The notes under the pieces: generated by a model
Databases searched by the model: none
What the model was told of the DNA's origin: nothing
The model's input: only the letters and a program-made list of their open reading frames with translations
Position numbers and translations under genes: made by a program
Shown here: positions 15,770 through 24,733 of the stretch, piece by piece
Layout of the letters: each line of letters begins with the position of its first letter
Position numbering within the stretch: the stretch's first letter is position 1
Assembly (NCBI RefSeq): GCF_035818615.1
Contig: NZ_JAYKZY010000002.1
Coordinates: 1,986,501-2,050,500, forward strand
Reading direction: 5' to 3'
DNA: 64,000 nucleotides
Source of the DNA: Sphingobium sp. CR2-8
GTDB lineage: Bacteria > Pseudomonadota > Alphaproteobacteria > Sphingomonadales > Sphingomonadaceae

Positions 15770-17077
15770 ATGGCTTCCATCAGCGCGATCGGCTATCCGG
15801 GCGACGAGGCTCTGCGCATGGCTTTGCGGCATGGCGGCCCGATCAATCTGGACCGCGCGCGGGACGTGATGGCCCGGCACGGGCTGGACGGCATCGTCGT
15901 GGGGGACGCCATCAACGTCTTCCACATATTGGGCTATTGGCCGCAGATCGCCAATACCAAGCTTGGTCATCCGCCTACGACTTTCGCCCTGCTGCCCCGC
16001 GATCCGGCGCGGCCGACCGCCATCGTAACGTCGGATTTCATCTATTATTACAGCTTTGCCGATGGCGCGCTGCAACCGGCGCTCCAGCCGTTCCTGTTCG
16101 CCGATACCGACAATGACGGGACGGCGGAGGTCAATCTCCAGCCGATGTGGGGCTTTACCGACCGGCGCGAGCAGGCCGGGGGCGACGTGGAACAGCGGCG
16201 ACGTGCCGGGATGGACGGCGTGGGCGCGACCCGCCGTTTCCGCAATGCGGGCGGCGCGCTGGCCGGAGCGATGCGCGAACTGGGCCTTTGGGACGGACGG
16301 ATCGCGATCGATCATGACGTGATCGCCGCGGTATGCGATCGGCATGGTCGGCCCGGCACTTACGGTCCGGCCGACACCATCCTGCGCGAGATACGGATCA
16401 TCAAGTCTCCGCTGGAGATCGCGCTGATGCGGCGCGCGGCCCAGGCCAATGCCGACGCCGTCGACGCGGTGATGGCCAGCGTGCGGGCGGGCGCTGGCTA
16501 TGGCGAGTTGCGTCGCCAGTTTGCGATCGAAAGCGCGCGGCGCGACAATCAGGCGGTATTCATGACCGTCGATCGGGTATCGACCGAATTGATCGACGGC
16601 GATCATGTTCGCGACGGCCAGACCCTGTTCTTGGACGGCGTGGGGCACTTCCAGCATTATCATGGCGACTATGCGCGCACCGTCTTCGTGGGCGAACCGC
16701 TGGCCAGTGCGCGGCGGGCGGCGGGAGCGGTGGAAACCGGTTGGCAGGCGATCCGCGAAGCCTTGCGGCCCGGCATGCGCTATTCAGAAATTGTGGCGAT
16801 CGGCGCTGACGCGGTGCGCAAGGCAGGCTTCGACCATCTGATCGGTTTCGGTCCGCATAGTGTGGGTCTGATGCATTCCGACGAGCCATCGCTCGACGGT
16901 GGCGGCTTCTACCGCAAGGACGATCTGGTGCTGCAACCCAATATGGTGCTGAGCGTCGATTGCCCCGTGGTCGAAACCGGACTGGGCGGATCGGCCCATG
17001 TCGAAGACCTGATGCTTATCACGGCCGATGGCGCCGAACCGATCCACAGCATTTCCGACCATCTGGTCACAGTCTGA
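15770..17077 (+). CDS. M24-family metallopeptidase-like hydrolase
   Basis: This 435-residue pita-bread-fold protein has an N-terminal creatinase/prolidase-like domain (about 1-200) and a catalytic domain. The expected metal ligands are Asp289 (LFLDGVG), Asp300 (HGDYARTV), His369 (VGLMHSDEP) and Glu412 (AHVED). The fourth ligand position carries Asp397 (SVDCPVV) instead of the usual Glu. Metal ligands argue against a creatinase, which is metal-free. ATG 15770 is preferred; ATG 15746 is a possible alternative start. It heads an operon with two LLM-family proteins, so it may cleave an amide or imide bond in an oxidised intermediate. The substrate is not known. Confidence 0.75.
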   Translation: MASISAIGYPGDEALRMALRHGGPINLDRARDVMARHGLDGIVVGDAINVFHILGYWPQIANTKLGHPPTTFALLPRDPARPTAIVTSDFIYYYSFADGALQPALQPFLFADTDNDGTAEVNLQPMWGFTDRREQAGGDVEQRRRAGMDGVGATRRFRNAGGALAGAMRELGLWDGRIAIDHDVIAAVCDRHGRPGTYGPADTILREIRIIKSPLEIALMRRAAQANADAVDAVMASVRAGAGYGELRRQFAIESARRDNQAVFMTVDRVSTELIDGDHVRDGQTLFLDGVGHFQHYHGDYARTVFVGEPLASARRAAGAVETGWQAIREALRPGMRYSEIVAIGADAVRKAGFDHLIGFGPHSVGLMHSDEPSLDGGGFYRKDDLVLQPNMVLSVDCPVVETGLGGSAHVEDLMLITADGAEPIHSISDHLVTV

Positions 17078-17091
17078 ACCGGGACACTGTT

Positions 17092-18027
17092 ATGATCCTA
17101 TCCACTTGCCTAGATTTGGCCGCCGACGTCGCCGGTCCCCAGTTGATGGCGCGCTTGCGCGCCGACCTTTCCGCCTGCAAGGCTGCGGGCGCCGATATGC
17201 TTTTGCTCGGGCGACAGGACGGCGCGCTGGTCGTGCCGGGTCGGCTGGACGCCCTGATCGGCGCGCCCAGCCTGGCGGGAGATGCGCAGGGTGTCGCGCT
17301 GGTCGCGGTGCTGCCGACGCTGTTCAGCCTGCCCTTCCATGTCGCGCGTGGTCTCTCCGCAGCCGATTTCCTGACGGGCGGCACGATGGGCTGGTTGCCC
17401 AGCGCGGTCACGACATCGCTGCGCACGACCGGCTTCGGCGCGGAATATGCGATCGACGCAAGCGACATCCCGGCCAAAGCCGCCGACATGGTGCGCGCGA
17501 CACAAGCCTTGTGGGACAGCTGGGACGGCGACGCTTTGGTGATCGACAAGGCAACGGGCCGTTACCTGGACACGAGCCGGGTGCGGCGCGTGGATTATCG
17601 CGGCACCCATTTCGATGTGATGGGACCGCTCAACGCCGCGCGCCCTCCGCAAGGCTATCCGGTACTGGTCGCTGATGAACAGGACGCCATCCTGCGCGCG
17701 CCGGACTATCGGCCCGACCTGTTGCTGGTCGGCGGCGACGATGCAGTCGGCACTTCTTCAGCGATCGCCGCCTGGCGCGAGCGGGGTTTTAGCGGGCGCA
17801 TCCTGGCGAAGGTGGCGAGCGCTGTCGTGGCAGGCGCCTGTCCCATCGATCAGGCCGGCGCCATCATCGGCGCCGACGGCTTCCATGTCATCGCCGCCGA
17901 CGCGCCATCCGCCCTTGCGGCGCTGCGTCCGTCCGGCACACCGCCGACCGGCGCGACCCTGCGAGAGCGCCTTTCGCTGGCCGTCCCGGCTACGCCCCAT
18001 AGCGCGAACAGGAGCATCGCAGCATGA
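17092..18027 (+). CDS. divergent luciferase-like (LLM, NtaA-type) protein
   Basis: The protein is 311 residues, against about 440 for typical NtaA/DmoA monooxygenases. The family signatures are recognisable but eroded: GTMGWLPSAVTTS where the active family has GRAGWNIVTS, and YRGTHFDVMGPLNAARPPQGYPVLVAD where it has the GPLNVPRPPQGRPV strand. Start ATG 17092 is 15 bp after the M24 stop. Its stop overlaps the start of a full-length LLM monooxygenase (ATGA). It may be a non-catalytic partner subunit, as in bacterial luciferase LuxB, or a specialised enzyme. I see no frameshift. Confidence 0.65.
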   Translation: MILSTCLDLAADVAGPQLMARLRADLSACKAAGADMLLLGRQDGALVVPGRLDALIGAPSLAGDAQGVALVAVLPTLFSLPFHVARGLSAADFLTGGTMGWLPSAVTTSLRTTGFGAEYAIDASDIPAKAADMVRATQALWDSWDGDALVIDKATGRYLDTSRVRRVDYRGTHFDVMGPLNAARPPQGYPVLVADEQDAILRAPDYRPDLLLVGGDDAVGTSSAIAAWRERGFSGRILAKVASAVVAGACPIDQAGAIIGADGFHVIAADAPSALAALRPSGTPPTGATLRERLSLAVPATPHSANRSIAA

Positions 18028-19304
18028 GCAAACCCGCGCGCGAATTGCATATCTGGGCTTTCTTACAAGGCATCGGTTTCTATCCCGGCGGCTGGCGCCA
18101 TCCACTGGCGCAGCCCCGCTCGGTATTCGACCGGGCCTATTATGAGGATGTCGCCCGCCTCGCCGAACGGGGCCGCTTCGACGCCATCGTCTTTGGCGAC
18201 CAGTTGCAGGGACGCGACGCGGCCGGGCGCACGCCCGAACGGCTGGCGATTCCGACGCTGGACCCCTTCACTCTTTTGTCGGCCATGGGCGCTGTGACGG
18301 AGCGGGTCGGGCTGGTTGCCACCGTTTCCACGACCTACAATGCGCCGATGGGCGTGGCCGAACGCTTCGCCAGCCTGGATCTGGCCAGCAGCGGCCGGGC
18401 GGGCTGGAACATCGTCACCACCGCCCATCCCAATGCGGCACCCAATTTCGGCGAACGCGACCTGATGGAAAAAGGTCTGCGCTATCGCCGCGCCGAAGAG
18501 TTCGTGAACGTCACGACGCAATTATGGGATGCCGTGGATGATCCGGCGCGTCCGATCGTTCGCCACAAAGGCGAATGGTTCGATGTCGAAGGGCAACTCG
18601 ACACACCCTATGTTCCGCAGGGCCGACCCGTGCTGGTGCAAGCCGGTCAGTCGGGCGACGGGCGCGATTTCGCCGCACGTACCGCAGAGGCGATCTTCTG
18701 CCCCGCCGCCACGTTGGAAGCGGGCCAGGCGTTCCGCGACGATATTCGCGAACGCGTGGCGCGCGCCGGACGTGATCCCGATGGCGTCAAGATCATGCCC
18801 GGCCTCGCCTTCGTCCTGGCGGACACCGAAGAGGCGGCGCAGCGCAAGGAGCGCGAACTGCTGGAAATGGCGGACGATGGCCTGTGCATCGAATATCTGA
18901 GCGAATCCATCGGCTACGACCTGACCCGTCACGCGGCGTCGGACCTGATCCCGATCGATACCATCGTCGCCGAATGCGAATTCCCGGCCGAGGACATTCG
19001 GCGGATGCTGACCCCAGGCGTCGAACGCGGCCAAACGATCGCCGATTATTGCCGTGGCTATGCGCGCCAGCCGCGCGGCCATGCCATCTTTGTCGGCACG
19101 GCCGAACAGTTGGCCGACCGCATGGGCCATTGGATCGATGAAGGCGGGTGCGACGGCTTCACCCTGCAACCTGGGTTCATGCCGGAGGAATTGCGCCTGT
19201 TCGTCGATCATACCGTGCCGCTGCTTCAGCAGCGCGGCCTGCTGCGCACCGACTATGAAGGGACCACGCTGCGTAATCATCTGGGCCTGTCGACCCGCAG
19301 ATAA
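18024..19304 (+). CDS. FMN-dependent monooxygenase, NtaA/SnaA/DmoA type (LLM class)
   Basis: This 426-residue luciferase-like monooxygenase has the family landmarks: N-terminal LHIWAFLQGIGFYPGGWRHP, AERGRFDAIVFGDQ, SSGRAGWNIVTTAHPNAAPNFG, and GQLDTPYVPQGRPVLVQAGQSGDGRDFAARTAEAIF. Relatives oxidise nitrilotriacetate, dimethyl sulfide, EDTA or heterocycles using FMNH2 from a separate reductase. No reductase is seen here. It overlaps the divergent LLM protein upstream by 4 bases and ends a three-gene operon with the M24 hydrolase. Oxidative opening of a nitrogen-containing ring or N-dealkylation is plausible; the substrate is an inference. Confidence 0.83.
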   Translation: MSKPARELHIWAFLQGIGFYPGGWRHPLAQPRSVFDRAYYEDVARLAERGRFDAIVFGDQLQGRDAAGRTPERLAIPTLDPFTLLSAMGAVTERVGLVATVSTTYNAPMGVAERFASLDLASSGRAGWNIVTTAHPNAAPNFGERDLMEKGLRYRRAEEFVNVTTQLWDAVDDPARPIVRHKGEWFDVEGQLDTPYVPQGRPVLVQAGQSGDGRDFAARTAEAIFCPAATLEAGQAFRDDIRERVARAGRDPDGVKIMPGLAFVLADTEEAAQRKERELLEMADDGLCIEYLSESIGYDLTRHAASDLIPIDTIVAECEFPAEDIRRMLTPGVERGQTIADYCRGYARQPRGHAIFVGTAEQLADRMGHWIDEGGCDGFTLQPGFMPEELRLFVDHTVPLLQQRGLLRTDYEGTTLRNHLGLSTRR

Positions 19305-19696
19305 TCGCGGCGATTCATACGCGCCTATCTTATATCCGGCCCCGTCATCAACCCGATGTCGGGGCCGGTTGCGTCATGGCAATGTTACGCGATCATGACG
19401 CGCTGTACGAGCCGATACCTGTGTCCGCGTGGCGGAGAATCAGGGGATGCAAATTGCCGCCAGCCTGCCTTTCCTAAAGTCTTGCCTCACGTCCAACGGA
19501 TATATGGGACAGGTCAAAAACCTGCATCTCATATGCGGGAACAGATGTGCAAAGACATGTCGGCCCGAGCAGGAATCATGGACGCGACGGGCGCGAAGCA
19601 ATGGCTAGCGCGATTAGGTATCGAATACGGCATCAGGACAAATTTGGTGCATTCATAATTTTCGATTTTCTATTCGTATTCCATAAGGGGAAGGCA
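19305..19696. other. 392-bp intergenic region before the TonB receptor
   Basis: It holds one strong GC hairpin (19336-19368) and a lone TATCCG half-site inside it (19333-19338), plus a CGGATA half-site at 19497-19502 without a partner. No credible gene or confident sigma-70 promoter is seen. The receptor frame extends upstream to 19547 but without signal-peptide character. Confidence 0.5.
19336..19368 (+). terminator. GC hairpin after the LLM operon
   Basis: A perfect 9-bp stem, CCGGCCCCG / CGGGGCCGG, with a 15-base loop lies about 30 bp after the monooxygenase stop. No T-run follows, so it may be a weak terminator or an mRNA-stabilising end. Confidence 0.5.
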
Positions 19697-22240
19697 ATGA
19701 TTGAGATGGGGAAGAAGTCGGTCATCCGAGCTACGATGTGCTCGGCCATGGCACTGATGTGCGCGACGACACCACTGCAGGCACAGGTGGCCGCTGACGC
19801 CCCCGAAGCCGGTGAGATTGTCGTTACCGCGCGCAAGCGGTCCGAAGACGTGCTGAAGACGCCTGTCGCCGTGTCGGTCGTGACCAGCGAGGACATTGCC
19901 AAGAAGGGCATCGCGTCGGTCGCCGATCTGGCCGCCAACACCCCCGGCATGAACGTCAACAACAATAGTTCGGGCCGGGCCGATCGCTCCTTCCAGCAGA
20001 TCATCGTCCGCGGCTTCACGCCCTCGACATCGCTGTCGACAACGGTATCGACCTTCATCGATGGCGCGCCGGTATCGTCGCCGACCGCCTTCAGCTCGAT
20101 CACCGACCCGGCGCGTATTGAAGTCCTCAAAGGCCCGCAGAGCGCCTATTTCGGCCGTAACACCTTTGCCGGCGCGGTCAATGTGGTGAACAAGGAACCG
20201 ACCGGCGAATGGCACGGGTCGATCCTGGCCATGGGCGGCACGCGCAGCAATTATCGTTTCCATGCCGACCTTGAAGGGCCGATCTTTGGCGAAGCCCTTA
20301 CCTTCCGCATCGGCGCCGACAAGTTCGCCAAGGACGGATCCTACACCAACAAATATAATGGCAGCCGGAACGGTCCGGTCAAGACCAACACGCTGGGCGA
20401 CCAATCCAGCAAGAGCATCAACGCCCTGATCGTCGCAAAGCCGGTCACCGGCCTGACCATCAAGGCATTCGGCCTCTATTCGGAGGATCATGACGGTCCA
20501 GCGGCACAGGGGCTGATCGCGGCCTATGGCCTGACCGACAAGAACGGCAGGACGGTCGTGACCAACCAATCCAACTGCACGATCAGCGGCGTGCAGTCCG
20601 GGACCGTCGGATCGGCGGGCGCCAGCATTCGGGTCAACCGTCCGTTCATCTGCGGCGTTACGCCCAAGCTGAGCGCCACCGGTCCGGCGATCAACAACGA
20701 ACTGACCCCCAACATCAAGAGCTGGCTCGCCAAATCGACCGGCCGCATCCTTGATGGCGATGAAGGCGTGCAGAATTTCGGCCTTTACCGCAAATTCTAC
20801 CATCTGCATCTGGCCGCCGACTATGAAATTGGCGACACCGGCCTGACGCTGTCGTCGATCACGTCGATGAACCGCGAACTCTACAGCACGCTGGTGGATC
20901 TGGACAATTGGGGTTCCGATCAGGTCAACTTCGCCACTCCGGCAGCGACGGCAACAGCGGCAGCGGCTGGCGTCAACTATTGGAACTTCCCGTTCCTGAT
21001 CGAACGCAAGAATAGCGACTTCTCGCAGGAAGGCCGTCTGTCCTTCGACAATGGCGGCCCGCTGCGCGCAACGATCGGCGCCAGCTATCTGAACAACTGG
21101 GTCACGAGCGACCTGGGCGGCAATGCCGGTGTGCTGACCAATGTCGTCGCCAGCACGGCAGGCAAGACCCAGTCGCGGACCAAGGGCGCCTTCTTTGCCC
21201 TGTCCTATAAATTCTTCGACAAGCTGACGATCAACGCCGAAGGCCGTTACCAGATCGACAAGCTCTATGCCTATGCCCAGCCGACCGGTCTGAATGTCAC
21301 CAACGCCGCGATCGCCCCTCCAGGCTTCTACGCTTTTGGCGACAAATTGCTGAGCGGCACCTACAAGAATTTCCTGCCCCGCCTCATCGCCCAATATGAC
21401 TTTGATCGAAACACGATGGTCTATGCTTCCTGGGCCAAGGGCGTGAACCCGGGCGGGTTCAATACCAGCTTCCTCACTGCGCCAACCGCAACGGTCAACG
21501 CGGCCATCGCCGCTGGCATCGGCGTTTCGGTCAAGCCTGAGAAGGTCACCAACTACGAGATCGGCATCAAGGGCAAGCTGCTCGACGGTCGAATTCGCTA
21601 CGCGCTGGACGGCTATTTCGCCAAATGGAAGGACCAGATCAACTCGATCGCCCTTGCTATTCTGGACCCCAACACGGGTACGCCCCAGCTGGTCCAGGGT
21701 ACGGCGAACACCGGCAGCGTGGACATGAAGGGCATCGAGTTCGAGGGCAGCTTCGCCGTCAACGACCTCATCACCCTGAATGGCGCAGGCTCGCTCAACG
21801 ACTCCAAGCTGAACGACTATGTCTCGCCGACGGTCAGCCAGTTGTCGGGCATTTTCGACTATAGCGGCAATGAGATGCCCAACACGTCGAAATGGTCGGC
21901 GAGCGCCGGCATCCAGTTTGGCGGCGACATTCGCGGTCAGGACGCCTCGACCTGGTTCGCCCGTGCGGACTATGTCTATAAGTCAGGCGTCTATTCCAAC
22001 GCGGCTAACATCGTTCGCACGCCCAAATTCTATAATGTGAACTTGCGGACCGGGGTGACCATCGGCGCATTCTCGCTGGAAGCGTTCGTCAACAACGCGC
22101 TCAACAACGATGCCTATACCTCGATCGGCGACCAGTTCCTGTTCACGCCGAGCTTCCAATATACCAGCACCTTCTCTGCGGTGATCGTGGGTCTGCGTGA
22201 AAAGCGGACTGCCGGTGTGCAGGCGAAGTTTAAGTTCTAA
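19697..22240 (+). CDS. TonB-dependent outer-membrane receptor
   Basis: The receptor of 847 residues starts at ATG 19697, preceded by a purine-rich AAGGGGAAGG and followed directly by a signal peptide (to about residue 30, LQAQ). A longer frame to 19547 lacks such a signal. The TonB box/plug start is GEIVVTARKRSEDVLKTPVAVSVV, then the plug strands IIVRGF, DGAPV, RIEVLKGPQSAYFGRNTFAGAVNVV. The barrel ends with ...GVQAKFKF, a terminal Phe suited to BAM. In sphingomonads such receptors often import organic substrates and sit with their catabolic genes. The position between LLM and GH3 genes fits uptake of the island's substrate. The ligand is unknown. Confidence 0.92.
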   Translation: MIEMGKKSVIRATMCSAMALMCATTPLQAQVAADAPEAGEIVVTARKRSEDVLKTPVAVSVVTSEDIAKKGIASVADLAANTPGMNVNNNSSGRADRSFQQIIVRGFTPSTSLSTTVSTFIDGAPVSSPTAFSSITDPARIEVLKGPQSAYFGRNTFAGAVNVVNKEPTGEWHGSILAMGGTRSNYRFHADLEGPIFGEALTFRIGADKFAKDGSYTNKYNGSRNGPVKTNTLGDQSSKSINALIVAKPVTGLTIKAFGLYSEDHDGPAAQGLIAAYGLTDKNGRTVVTNQSNCTISGVQSGTVGSAGASIRVNRPFICGVTPKLSATGPAINNELTPNIKSWLAKSTGRILDGDEGVQNFGLYRKFYHLHLAADYEIGDTGLTLSSITSMNRELYSTLVDLDNWGSDQVNFATPAATATAAAAGVNYWNFPFLIERKNSDFSQEGRLSFDNGGPLRATIGASYLNNWVTSDLGGNAGVLTNVVASTAGKTQSRTKGAFFALSYKFFDKLTINAEGRYQIDKLYAYAQPTGLNVTNAAIAPPGFYAFGDKLLSGTYKNFLPRLIAQYDFDRNTMVYASWAKGVNPGGFNTSFLTAPTATVNAAIAAGIGVSVKPEKVTNYEIGIKGKLLDGRIRYALDGYFAKWKDQINSIALAILDPNTGTPQLVQGTANTGSVDMKGIEFEGSFAVNDLITLNGAGSLNDSKLNDYVSPTVSQLSGIFDYSGNEMPNTSKWSASAGIQFGGDIRGQDASTWFARADYVYKSGVYSNAANIVRTPKFYNVNLRTGVTIGAFSLEAFVNNALNNDAYTSIGDQFLFTPSFQYTSTFSAVIVGLREKRTAGVQAKFKF

Positions 22241-22265
22241 GATATAAGCATAATCGCAGGAGGAC

Positions 22266-22303
22266 GGGCGCGGTTGCGAAAGCAGCCGCGCCCTTTCCTT
22301 TGT
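22266..22303 (+). terminator. rho-independent terminator of the TonB receptor gene
   Basis: The stem GGGCGCGGTTGC / GCAGCCGCGCCC (one G-U) closes with a GAAA tetraloop and is followed by TTTCCTTTGTTTG. It begins 26 bp after the receptor stop. Confidence 0.8.
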
Positions 22304-22368
22304 TTGTTGAAGCCTTGCCGGACGAGATGTCGCATCGTTTGGCGCGACCGGCCTGTTCCGGCGAGACG

Positions 22369-22407
22369 AAAAAGGGGAGAACCGGACCACCGGCTCTCCC
22401 CCTTTTT
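22369..22407. terminator. bidirectional terminator between TonB receptor and GH3 genes
   Basis: AAAAAGGGGAGA-ACCGG pairs with CCGG-CTCTCCCCCTTTTT with a small internal mismatch, so both strands have a stem with a T-run. It lies 27 bp beyond the GH3 stop on the reverse strand. Confidence 0.8.
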
Positions 22408-22433
22408 CATGCAGGCAAACGCCTTATCGAGGT

Positions 22434-24695
22434 TCAGGGTTTACGCGTGAATGCAGGGATTTTGATACTGCGATTAAGGACCATGCTCGTCGCGTCGCGC
22501 CCGATGCTAAACGTCACTGCTTGCCCACCGATCTTCCAGACCCGGGCGTCAGCATCGAAATGGCCGATCAGCCGGGGATCCACCACCACTGTCACCGTAC
22601 GGCGCTCGCCTGGATCGAGTTTCACCCGTTCGAAACCTACCAGTCGGCGGATCGACTTGCCATCAGCGTCGGCAACGGCGGCATAAGCCTGGGGCACGTC
22701 GATCCCGGCGCGCTTCCCGACATTCTGTACGGTGAAACGCAATGTCGGCTGCGCACCGCCCTTCACCGTCAGACCGGAATAGGTGAAGCGACTGTAGGAC
22801 AGTCCATGACCGAAGGCAAAAAGCGGCACTTCCCCCTTCTGCTCGAACCAGCGATAGCCCACATCCGCACCCTCGGCATAATCGACCGGGAAGCCCTCCA
22901 CCCCGCCGCTGATGTCGATGGTCGTCGCACCCTGCGTCGGCGGCTTGCTAGCTTCGGCTATCATCGCCGCCTTGACGTTCGCCAGACCCGGTATGTCCGG
23001 GCGCGGTTGCTGCCGGTCATGCGCAGGAAAGCTGAGCGGGAGGCGGCCTGAAGCATCGACTTCGCCCAGCAGCATACGGGCGATGGCTTCGCCGCCGCGA
23101 TCGCCGGGATACCAGGCTTCGACTACTGCCGCGACCTGGCCCAGCCACGGCATCAGCACCGCGCCCCCGGTTTGCAGGACGACGGTCGTGCGCGGGTTGG
23201 CGACGGCGACGGCCTTGATGAGCGCGTCCTGATTGCCGGGCAGCGCCAGCGTTTCGATGTCCAGCGCCTCGGTGCGCCATTGTTCGGCAAAGACCAGCAC
23301 AGCGTCGGCCCCCTGCGCGGCGGCAGCGGCAGCGGCGATGTCCTGGCCATCCAGATAGATCACATCGGCCTGCGGCAGGCGCGCGCGGATCGCGGCGAGC
23401 GGGGCGTTGCCCTGATAGGTCGTCTTGATGAAACTCAAATTCTTCGGCCCGTTAGGGATCGGCACGCGCAGTGGCGATCCGCTGACCGCCTGCACCTGCG
23501 ACGATCCGCCGCCCGACAGAACGCCGATATCGGCATGGCCGCCGATGACGACGATTTTCTTGGCGTTACGGGCGAGCGGGAGCGTATCGCGGTCGTTCTT
23601 CAGCAGCACGATCCCCGCTTCGGCCGCGCGCTGGGCTACGACGGCGTGGGCGGCATAGTCGATCGGTTGCGGCGTGGTAGGTGCCGGACGATCGACGATC
23701 CCGCTGGCGAACATCGTGCGCAGGATGCGGCGAACCTTCGTATCGATGGTCGGCAGCGAGATATCCCCCGCTTCGACGGCGGTCTTCAGCGCAGGGCCGA
23801 AATAGACGGCCTTGTCCAGCTCCTGTCCCGACTGCTGATCCAACCCGGCCTTGGCGGCCTTGACCGTCGAATGAACCGCGCCCCAATCCGACATGACGAA
23901 GCCTGGATAGTTCCAGTCGCGGCGCAGCACGTCAGTCAACAGAAACGGGTTCTCACAAGCCCAATCGCCATTCACCTTGTTATAGGCGCACATGACGGAA
24001 CCGGGTTGGCCGCGTTCGATCGCGATCTGGAAGGCGAGCAGGTCGCTTTCGCGTAGCGCGGCTTCGCCGATACGCGCGTCGAGAACATAGCGGCCGCTTT
24101 CCTGCGAATTGAGCGCGAAATGCTTCACCGTGGCGATGATGTTGTTGGACTGGATGCCGCGGATGCTTTCGCCACCCATGACGCCGCTGAGCAACACATC
24201 CTCGCCGAAATATTCGAAGTTGCGGCCGCCCCAGGCGTCGCGCGTCAGATTGACGCCACCGGCCAGCAGCACGTTGAAACCCTTCGCCCGCGCCTCTGCA
24301 CCGATCATCGCACCGCCCGCATGGGCGATGGCGGGATCGAAACTTGCGCCGATCGCCAGCGCCGACGGCAGGGCCGTGGCGACATCGCCCGGCCGCATCG
24401 ATCCGCCGTTGCCGACGCCCAGGCCACCATCACTTTCATATAATTCGGGTACGCCCAGACGCGCGACGCCCGGCACATAGCCCGCGCCGATGCGCTTTTC
24501 GTCCGGCCGCGTCTTGCGCAAGACCGACCCGAAATTGCCGTGCAGCATCGCGATCTTTTCATCGAGCGTCATCTGCTTCAGCGCCGCCTCGGCGCGCTGA
24601 TCGGGCGTCTGCCCCACCTCCTGCGCATGCGCGGACGCGAACAGCAGCGCGCCGAGCGCACAGGACGACACCAAGCGAGGGATCATGCCAGCCAT
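22434..24695 (-). CDS. glycoside hydrolase family 3 beta-glucosidase-like, exported
   Basis: The GH3 enzyme of 753 residues starts at ATG 24695, with GGAG seven bases upstream, and has a signal peptide ending AHA-Q near residue 24. Domain order: TIM barrel with KHFALNSQES and the nucleophile Asp270 in GFVMSDWGAVHS; the alpha/beta sandwich (IVLLKNDRDTLPL, VVIGGHADIGVLSGGG, VEAWYPGDRGGEAIARMLLGEVDASGRLP); and a C-terminal fibronectin-like domain (GHGLSYSRFTYS onward). It should release a terminal beta-linked sugar in the periplasm. A GPH-type sugar symporter and a DUF1838 protein lie just upstream on the same strand. The island's substrate may therefore arrive as a glycoside. Confidence 0.9.
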   Translation of the reverse strand: MAGMIPRLVSSCALGALLFASAHAQEVGQTPDQRAEAALKQMTLDEKIAMLHGNFGSVLRKTRPDEKRIGAGYVPGVARLGVPELYESDGGLGVGNGGSMRPGDVATALPSALAIGASFDPAIAHAGGAMIGAEARAKGFNVLLAGGVNLTRDAWGGRNFEYFGEDVLLSGVMGGESIRGIQSNNIIATVKHFALNSQESGRYVLDARIGEAALRESDLLAFQIAIERGQPGSVMCAYNKVNGDWACENPFLLTDVLRRDWNYPGFVMSDWGAVHSTVKAAKAGLDQQSGQELDKAVYFGPALKTAVEAGDISLPTIDTKVRRILRTMFASGIVDRPAPTTPQPIDYAAHAVVAQRAAEAGIVLLKNDRDTLPLARNAKKIVVIGGHADIGVLSGGGSSQVQAVSGSPLRVPIPNGPKNLSFIKTTYQGNAPLAAIRARLPQADVIYLDGQDIAAAAAAAQGADAVLVFAEQWRTEALDIETLALPGNQDALIKAVAVANPRTTVVLQTGGAVLMPWLGQVAAVVEAWYPGDRGGEAIARMLLGEVDASGRLPLSFPAHDRQQPRPDIPGLANVKAAMIAEASKPPTQGATTIDISGGVEGFPVDYAEGADVGYRWFEQKGEVPLFAFGHGLSYSRFTYSGLTVKGGAQPTLRFTVQNVGKRAGIDVPQAYAAVADADGKSIRRLVGFERVKLDPGERRTVTVVVDPRLIGHFDADARVWKIGGQAVTFSIGRDATSMVLNRSIKIPAFTRKP

Positions 24696-24733
24696 GGCCA
24701 GTCTCCGAAATATCAGGATGAAAGGAGCGCGCC

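Noticed and set aside
15770..17077. Creatinase identity for the M24 protein, which would pair with the hydantoinase genes in a creatinine pathway
   Set aside because: Most metal ligands of the peptidase branch are present, whereas creatinase lacks them. The operon partners are flavin monooxygenases.
19670..21394. 574-codon reverse frame opposite the TonB receptor
   Set aside because: It has no recognisable domain or start signal. The receptor on the other strand is unambiguous.
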